Shown piece after piece: positions 14,195 to 22,433 of a stretch of DNA of 22,433 nucleotides. How positions within the stretch are numbered: position 1 is the first letter of the stretch; each line of letters starts with the position of its first letter. Origin of the DNA: CAZCWM01 sp964622625 (lineage in GTDB: Bacteria; Planctomycetota; Phycisphaerae; Phycisphaerales; Phycisphaeraceae); NCBI GenBank assembly GCA_964622625.1, contig CAZUUQ010000044.1, forward strand, positions 1-22,433. Direction: 5' to 3'. The notes beneath the pieces were generated by a model. That model was given only the letters and a program-made list of their open reading frames with translations, did not search any database and was not told the DNA's origin. A program made the translations under genes and the position numbers.

Positions 14195-14935
14195 TCAGAA
14201 GTTGAAGATGGTCTCGAAGAGTCTGGTCAGCAGGCCCTTCTTGGTGGCTTTGCGCAGTTCCCCGCCATGGTCCTTCTCCAGGCGCAGGTCAAACAACTGC
14301 GTCGAAAGCAGCGTGTTGTCGGCCGCGACATCCTCGCCGCGGCACACGCCGGTGAGCACCATCGCGATCGTCTCCTTGTCGGAACGGATGAACTTGCGGG
14401 CTTCGACCACCAGATTGCCGTTGGGCTTGATGTCCACCACCTCGGCCGTGATGCGGGCGGTGAAGCTGTCCTTGCGGGCATACTTGCCGTCACCCTCGAA
14501 GTCGGTCTCGAAGCCGATCTCCACGGCCGGGGCGTTCTCGGAATCAGTCACGGCCGGCTCAATGATGAAACGCAGCAGCTTGTCCAGCGCCAGGTTGGGA
14601 AACTTCGGCACGTCGCCCTTCATGTCGAACTCTTTGCTGGTCTCGAGCTGCGCATCGGCCGCGGCTTCCGTCTGCTCGCGGACGATGATGGTCACCAGGT
14701 CGTGCAGGGCGAAGACGCGCGGGGCCGCGGGCGCGATGGCGGCGAAACTGGTGGCCGCGATGGCGGGCGACAAGGGGCTGTCGTTCTCGACCATCGCCGG
14801 CGTCCCGGCCTGCGCCGCGGCGGTCTGCGGCTGCGACGGCTGGGCGATGAACAGAGACGAGCTTTGTCCCCGCGCGGGCAGTGCGGCCGTCGCGACGATC
14901 ACGCCCAGCAGCCAGCGGGTGGTCAGGCGGTGCAT
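14195..14935 (-). CDS. flgH: Flagellar L-ring protein FlgH, apparently non-lipidated
   Basis: FlgH forms the outer-membrane L-ring. The 246-aa product has a signal peptide (WLLGVIVATAALPARG|QS), then SSSLF, a variable Ala/Pro linker, and the conserved core FALHDLVTIIVREQTEAAAD, FDMKGDVPKFPN, ARITAEVVDIKPNGNLVVEA and IRSDKETIAMVLTGVCRGED. E. coli FlgH is a lipoprotein; here no cysteine lies near the cleavage site, so the lipobox is missing. Start choice: ATG 14935 has GGAGG 7 nt upstream, whereas the GTG at 14938 would leave only 4 nt. The ATG shares one base with the flgA stop (TGATG), showing tight coupling. The C-terminus ends in LLTRLFETIFNF. Confidence 0.95.
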   Translation of the reverse strand: MHRLTTRWLLGVIVATAALPARGQSSSLFIAQPSQPQTAAAQAGTPAMVENDSPLSPAIAATSFAAIAPAAPRVFALHDLVTIIVREQTEAAADAQLETSKEFDMKGDVPKFPNLALDKLLRFIIEPAVTDSENAPAVEIGFETDFEGDGKYARKDSFTARITAEVVDIKPNGNLVVEARKFIRSDKETIAMVLTGVCRGEDVAADNTLLSTQLFDLRLEKDHGGELRKATKKGLLTRLFETIFNF

Positions 14936-15999
14936 CACCGGGCCTCCGAGACGGATACGGGGTTATCACGCACCAGTTCGGCTTCCTGCGGGCCCAGGAC
15001 ACGGGCCAGGAATGTGTCGCGCGAGCTGGTGTTGCGCACGCGGATGACCGCGTCGCGGCCGCCGTCGTCCATCGCCGTGCCGGTCAGGCGGATCACCAGG
15101 TTGCCCACCACGCAGCGGACCACCAGTGGATCGCCGCGACGCACCAGGCGCGGCGCTTCGACGCTGGCGGTGGTCAGCGCGTCGCCGGGCCGCAGCGTGC
15201 CGGAGGCGGCCTGGTCGATCACGGCCTGCGGATCCGTCAGCGGCGGCGGTCCGCCCCGCAGGAAGACGGGCTCAATCGTCACATCATTCGCGCTGATCGT
15301 GCTGCCGCGGGTGATGCGGTGCTTCGCCACCACGGCGGAGTAGCGGCGCTGCACGTCAGCCAGAACGCGGGTCTCTTCAGCCGCGACCGGGCTTGCGCCT
15401 TCGAACCGACGCACCACCACCGGCACGCGGCCGGGAATCACCGTCGTCAGCGGATGCAGTTCGTACCGGTCGCCGTCCAGCGGTCGATCGAGAACCCCCG
15501 CGGCATCGGTGAACTCGAAGCGCAGCTCTTCGATGTCGGCCGCGCCCGCCAGGTCCACGAGCAGATCGGTCAGGCGCGTGCGGACGGTCGGGCCATCGGC
15601 GGGAAGGGGGGCGCTTGACACGGCATGGGTGGAATCCGCCGCCGCTTCCGCGCCGACGGGGATCGGGGCGGCCGCGTTCCGTTGCACACCGCACTGCAGC
15701 CGGCCGCTGAAGGTCACACGGGCGAGGTTCACGTCCGCTTCGCGCAGGGCGCGGCGAAGGGCGTCCATGCTCAGTTCGAGCTTGTCGCGGCCGGTGGGTA
15801 TCGCGGCGACGACCAGCATCGCGTGCGCTTCGATGTCCGTGCCTTCCAGCTCCGCCACGTCGCCGAGGCGCACTTCGTCGCCGTCGATCGTCGCCTGCGG
15901 CCGCAGCCGGATGGCGTCGCCCCGCGCGGGCGCGCACCACGCGGCCAGCAGCAGGGCGGCGAGCAGGCGAGTCGTCATGGCGTGCAGGGTGCGTTTCAT
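14935..15999 (-). CDS. flgA: Flagellar basal body P-ring assembly chaperone FlgA
   Basis: FlgA is a periplasmic chaperone for FlgI. The 354-aa product has a signal peptide (TTRLLAALLLAAWCAPARG|DA; the Trp before Cys argues against a lipobox). The diagnostic SAF domain begins near residue 222 (SAVVAKHRITRGSTISANDV), followed by the C-terminal beta-clip LVRRGDPLVVRCVVGNLVIR. It is longer than E. coli FlgA (219 aa). The extra N-terminal part has a segment like other long FlgA proteins (RLRPQATIDGDEVRLGDVAE) plus an Ala/Pro-rich spacer at about residues 107-135. A second start eight codons downstream (15978) also leaves a full signal peptide. The gene follows flgG by 27 bp and its stop overlaps the flgH start. 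Confidence 0.93.
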   Translation of the reverse strand: MKRTLHAMTTRLLAALLLAAWCAPARGDAIRLRPQATIDGDEVRLGDVAELEGTDIEAHAMLVVAAIPTGRDKLELSMDALRRALREADVNLARVTFSGRLQCGVQRNAAAPIPVGAEAAADSTHAVSSAPLPADGPTVRTRLTDLLVDLAGAADIEELRFEFTDAAGVLDRPLDGDRYELHPLTTVIPGRVPVVVRRFEGASPVAAEETRVLADVQRRYSAVVAKHRITRGSTISANDVTIEPVFLRGGPPPLTDPQAVIDQAASGTLRPGDALTTASVEAPRLVRRGDPLVVRCVVGNLVIRLTGTAMDDGGRDAVIRVRNTSSRDTFLARVLGPQEAELVRDNPVSVSEAR

Positions 16000-16026
16000 G
16001 GCAGGTTCGTCGTGGGGTTACCCGCG

Positions 16027-16836
16027 TCAGAATCTCCGCAGGTTGCCGATGACCTGGAGGGCCTCGTCGGCCGCCTGGACGCTCTGGCTGTTCATCTCGA
16101 AGGCCCGCTGCGTCTTGATGAGGCTCACCAGTTCGCGGACCGGATCGACGTTCGAGGACTCAAGAAACTTGTGGATGATCTGCCCGAAGACGCCCTCGGC
16201 CGGCAGGCCGTCGATCGGCGGGCCCGACGCGGCCGTCGGCACGAACAGATTGCCGCCGATCGATTTCAGGCCCGCGTTGTTCGTGAAAGTGGACAGCTCG
16301 ATCTGGCCGAAGTCGGTGCGCTCGATCGCGCCGGGCTCCAGGCCCGAGACGATGCCGTCGGCACTGACCGAGATATCCGATACCCCGTCGGGGATGTTCA
16401 CCGGCGGCTCGAGGCGCGGGCCTTCCATGTTGCCCAGCACAAGGTCGCCGTCGCGGTTCTTGAAGAAGTTGCCCGCCCGGCTGTAGCCGATCCCCTCGCC
16501 CTGATCCGGACTGATCGTGACGCGGAAGAAGCCCGTGCCCGCGATCATCATGTCGAACTCGCTGCCGGTCTCCACCGGCGAGCCGACGGAGAAGTCATAC
16601 TGCGTGTTGCTGATGCGCGTGCCCAGTCCCACATACAGGCCCGCCGGCCGCTGATCGCCGTTGGCGTTCTCCACGCCCGGCTGGCTCCTTTCCTGGTAGA
16701 GCAGGTCTTCGAAATTCGCCCGCGAGGCCTTGAAGCCCGTGGTGTTCACGTTCGCCAGGTTGTTGGCGATGATGTCGATCTCGGTCGACAACGCCGAGAG
16801 ACCCGTGGCGCCGGCATGCAGTGCGGTAATGGCCAT
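16027..16836 (-). CDS. flgG: Flagellar distal rod protein FlgG
   Basis: FlgG builds the distal rod that crosses the P- and L-rings. The 269-aa product has the rod/hook N-terminal motif ALSTEIDIIANNLANVNTTG followed by FKASRANFEDLLYQ. A FlgG-type core includes GLGTRISNTQYDFSVGSPVE and FDMMIAGTGFFRV. The C-terminal helix is SSNVDPVRELVSLIKTQRAF and EMNSQSVQAADEALQVI. Length is near the 260 aa of E. coli FlgG. FANFED-type residues following the N-terminal helix favour FlgG over FlgF or FlgE. It lies 51 bp after flgF; GGGAG sits 11 nt before the ATG. Confidence 0.95.
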   Translation of the reverse strand: MAITALHAGATGLSALSTEIDIIANNLANVNTTGFKASRANFEDLLYQERSQPGVENANGDQRPAGLYVGLGTRISNTQYDFSVGSPVETGSEFDMMIAGTGFFRVTISPDQGEGIGYSRAGNFFKNRDGDLVLGNMEGPRLEPPVNIPDGVSDISVSADGIVSGLEPGAIERTDFGQIELSTFTNNAGLKSIGGNLFVPTAASGPPIDGLPAEGVFGQIIHKFLESSNVDPVRELVSLIKTQRAFEMNSQSVQAADEALQVIGNLRRF

Positions 16837-16887
16837 GTGTCGCTTCGCTCCCTGGGTCGTTCACGGATGCCTTTTTGCGCCCTGTCT

Positions 16888-17676
16888 TCACGCCTGGACG
16901 CGGCCGAGCACGTTCACCGCCCGGTCCATCAGGCCGTCCTGGTAACGGATGAGATTGCCATTGGCGGCCACGGCCTTGGTGGCCGAGACCAGGTCCATGA
17001 GCGTCTTGATCGGATCGACGCCCGACGCTTCGATGTGCCGGCTGCGCAGCACCGCGTCGTCGATCGGACGGCGCCCGTCACGCCCGTCGGCGAAGCCCAG
17101 CAGGTTGTCGCCGAGCTTCACGAGTTGGTCCGGGTCGTCCGCGGCCGCGACCTGCAACCGGGCGATGGGCTGGCCGTTCTGCATCACCTGACCGCGATCA
17201 TCCAGGTGTACCAGGCTGCCCAGGGCGACACGGATGGGCTGGTCGTTGACGTCGAGGATGGGCCGCCCCGTGGCGATCTGCACGAGTGTGCCGTCGGCCG
17301 CGACGTCGAGCCGGCCGTCGCGGCTCAGCGCGATCTGCCGCTGACCCGTGGCCGCGTCGTGACGGGCGATGGCGAAGAAGGCATTGGGCGTCCCCAGGGC
17401 GATATCCAGGTCGTTGCCGGTGGCGGTCAGGTCGCCTTGCGCGATGTTCACACGCTGCGCGCCGGCGAACACGCCGCCGCCGAGACGATCGAGCAGATCC
17501 TGACGCAGATCAAAGCCGAAGCCGTCTTCGATCGACTCCGGGTCGCGCTGGCGGATCGTCGGCACATCGGGTTTGAAGCCGACGGTCTTGACGTTCGCCA
17601 GGTTGTTGGCAAAGACGTCCTGACGGTACAGACTCGTCAGAACGCCCGATGAGGAAAGATACAGGCCGTAGTTCAT
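16888..17676 (-). CDS. flgF: Flagellar proximal/distal rod protein FlgF
   Basis: A 262-aa rod protein. The N-terminus MNYGLYLSSSGVLTSLYRQD and FANNLANVKTVGFKPD carry the rod/hook motif, and the C-terminal helix is VDPIKTLMDLVSATKAVAAN and LIRYQDGLMDRAVNV. The core GNDLDIALGTPNAFFAI matches the family's D1 region. It diverges more than FlgG, and the early position before flgG plus the MNYGLYLS start favour FlgF. A strong GGAGG sits 7 nt upstream of the ATG. Its start overlaps the stop of the upstream small gene by 4 bp (ATGA), so translation of the two is coupled. Confidence 0.88.
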   Translation of the reverse strand: MNYGLYLSSSGVLTSLYRQDVFANNLANVKTVGFKPDVPTIRQRDPESIEDGFGFDLRQDLLDRLGGGVFAGAQRVNIAQGDLTATGNDLDIALGTPNAFFAIARHDAATGQRQIALSRDGRLDVAADGTLVQIATGRPILDVNDQPIRVALGSLVHLDDRGQVMQNGQPIARLQVAAADDPDQLVKLGDNLLGFADGRDGRRPIDDAVLRSRHIEASGVDPIKTLMDLVSATKAVAANGNLIRYQDGLMDRAVNVLGRVQA

Positions 17677-17966
17677 CGCCCCACCTCCGTGCGGAGCCGC
17701 GGCAAGGCCCCAAAGTCCGCGTCCGTGCGGACCGGTTCGGAGGCTGCCTGATGAATGTGAGCCTGTATCGCGGACTGTGCTGAGAGGGCGGCCGCGTGCT
17801 CGAAGCGATGCACCGCTTCGGCCAGGCCGGCCATGCGCAGGATCGTCTGACCGAGGTTGGCGTCACCGGCGTCGCGGGCGATGCGAAGGAGCGTGCCGGG
17901 GCCGCCGGGGGCGCCGGGGGTGCCGGGGGCGCGATCGGGCTGTCTGTCTGGCACGGCTTGTGACAT
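17673..17966 (-). CDS. Unknown 97-aa protein, first gene of the sigma-54 flagellar operon
   Basis: I do not recognise this protein. The N-terminus is disordered and contains a collagen-like Gly-Pro run (APGTPGAPGGPG, residues about 13-24). The remainder is predicted helical: LLRIARDAGDANLGQTILRM, then AGLAEAVHRFEHAAALSAQS and AIQAHIHQAA, followed by a polar tail. No signal peptide or membrane segment is seen. ATG 17966 has GGGAG 8 nt upstream; the frame stays open to 18038, but that stretch contains the promoter. It lies about 45 bp downstream of the predicted transcription start, and its stop overlaps the flgF start (ATGA), strong signs of a real co-expressed gene. A flagellar accessory or chaperone role is plausible from position only. 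Confidence 0.68.
   Translation of the reverse strand: MSQAVPDRQPDRAPGTPGAPGGPGTLLRIARDAGDANLGQTILRMAGLAEAVHRFEHAAALSAQSAIQAHIHQAASEPVRTDADFGALPRLRTEVGR
17893..17928 (+). repeat. Four tandem 9-bp GC-rich units encoding the Gly-Pro tract
   Basis: Units begin at 17893, 17902, 17911 and 17920, all ending in GCCGGGG with only the first two bases varying. On the coding (minus) strand they give the collagen-like Pro-Gly-X run of the 97-aa protein. Such runs vary in copy number by slippage, so the tract length may differ between strains. Confidence 0.75.
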
Positions 17967-18022
17967 TCGCGGCACTCCCTTGCGGCGCTGGCGGCGCGAC
18001 GCGCAGCGATGGGAGGTCGGAC

Positions 18023-18037
18023 GCAAGGGGGGTGCCA
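18023..18037 (-). promoter_or_regulatory. Sigma-54 promoter of the flagellar operon
   Basis: On the minus strand TGGCACCCCCCTTGC (18037-18023) matches TGGCAC-N5-TTGC at every specified base, with the invariant GG and GC 10 bp apart. Transcription would start near 18011, leaving a leader of about 45 nt before the 97-aa gene and then flgF. A perfect match is expected far less than once by chance in this window. RpoN control with an activator of the FleQ/FlrC/FlgR type is implied; no activator site could be identified with confidence. Confidence 0.82.
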
Positions 18038-18134
18038 CGGCCCGGTCGGCCGCGCCGGCGGCGGGTGACTGCGTGCTTAAGTGATGCTTTGGACGATTCT
18101 TGCGGCGATTTGTCTGCCTGCATGACGCCCAGCG

Positions 18135-18151
18135 GGCCGGTCGCGCCGGCC
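18135..18151 (-). terminator. GC-rich inverted repeat downstream of dnaE
   Basis: GGCCGG (18135-18140) and CCGGCC (18146-18151) form a perfect 6-bp stem around a 5-nt loop, about 150 bp past the dnaE stop and about 100 bp upstream of the sigma-54 -24 element. There is no T-run. It could help end dnaE transcription or be an enhancer-type site for a sigma-54 activator. Given local GC content, chance is also possible. Confidence 0.3.
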
Positions 18152-18297
18152 TGCATCCGAAGAGCGCGGGCGCAGCTTCCGCCGTGGCCGCGCACGATCT
18201 GCGCTATGGCCGGGGATGGGCCGAGCGCTGCGATGGGCACCGCGTACGCGTCCTCGACCGCCTGCGGCCCCGACGGCGCATTGTCTTTGGAAGAGGA

Positions 18298-22254
<3,957 letters not shown>

Positions 22255-22327
22255 CCGTGGTCAATCCGCCTGTGGGTGGTGAAACGCGGCGCGCCCGACG
22301 CGGAAAGGCGTCGGCAGGGTGTCAATT

Positions 22328-22431
22328 CGGGCACCAGTTTAGACGGGCGACGGCAGGTTTCGAAACCCGCGTTTTTCGGCCGCCAGAACGTGGAAAACCT
22401 GTCGCTGGCCCGTGCGGGCCGGGCACCAGTT
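22328..22431. repeat. 12-bp direct repeat and a 12-bp palindrome upstream of dnaE
   Basis: CGGGCACCAGTT occurs at 22328-22339 and again at 22420-22431, 92 bp apart and in the same orientation. Between them GGTTTCGAAACC (22356-22367) is a perfect palindrome. The 179 bp upstream of dnaE hold no gene. These may be regulatory sites for dnaE or part of a longer repeat cut by the window edge. Confidence 0.5.
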
Positions 22432-22433
22432 CG

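Larger units (their letters stand above)
17967..18297. other. Gene-free stretch between dnaE and the flagellar operon
   Basis: 331 bp with no convincing coding frame on either strand. It holds the 3' region of dnaE transcription, a GC-rich inverted repeat (18135-18151) and the sigma-54 promoter at 18023-18037. An upstream activator site would be expected between about 18080 and 18200, but no clear long dyad other than 18135-18151 is visible. Confidence 0.7.

Noticed and set aside
12487..14205. 572-codon open frame on the plus strand
   Set aside because: Antisense shadow of flgJ and flgI.
15625..17652. 675-codon open frame on the plus strand
   Set aside because: Antisense shadow of flgA, flgG and flgF.

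Overview
The window is GC-rich bacterial chromosome, most likely from a member of the Planctomycetota (a Phycisphaerae-like lineage is my guess). The reasons are a Gram-negative flagellum with both L- and P-ring genes, a CsrA/FliW/flagellin control cluster, an enlarged FlgL, a Cys-type sulfatase, sigma-54 promoter signals, and abundant long antisense shadow reading frames typical of high-GC DNA. The taxon is an inference; there is no rRNA here to settle it.

Left part, plus strand (1-5717): the 3' four-fifths of leuS (leucyl-tRNA synthetase, 5' end outside the window); a two-gene MNT/HEPN toxin-antitoxin module (mntA-hepT); a Cys-type sulfatase whose start codon lies in the last unit of a degenerate 7-bp tandem repeat; a TrpG/PabA-type glutamine amidotransferase that may be translated from a leaderless mRNA; and a small three-helix membrane protein. 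An assembly gap of exactly 100 Ns (5718-5817) follows.

Right part, minus strand (5818-22254): read in transcription order, dnaE (replicative DNA polymerase III alpha) comes first. A 331-bp gene-free stretch then carries a perfect-consensus sigma-54 promoter (TGGCAC-N5-TTGC). Behind it is a tightly packed flagellar cluster: a 97-aa unknown ORF, flgF, flgG, flgA, flgH, flgI, flgJ (rod-binding domain only), a flgN-like chaperone gene, flgK, flgL, fliW, csrA and a flagellin gene whose last codons are lost in the gap. A second, one-mismatch sigma-54-like site sits directly after the flgL stop codon, ahead of fliW.

The genes form a logical assembly series: distal rod (FlgF, FlgG), P- and L-rings with their chaperone (FlgA, FlgI, FlgH), rod-binding factor (FlgJ), hook-filament junction (FlgN, FlgK, FlgL), then the filament protein with its translational regulators. 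The most striking signal is the flagellin leader. The Shine-Dalgarno AAGGAG forms exactly the six-nucleotide loop of a perfect 7-bp hairpin that ends at the ATG. This is the shape of a CsrA-binding site, and csrA and fliW lie immediately upstream. It points to a CsrA-FliW-flagellin partner switch like that known from Bacillus subtilis, here in a Gram-negative-type flagellar operon with sigma-54 promoters.

The plus-strand and minus-strand genes converge on the assembly gap, so the flagellin terminator and possibly further flagellin copies may be missing.
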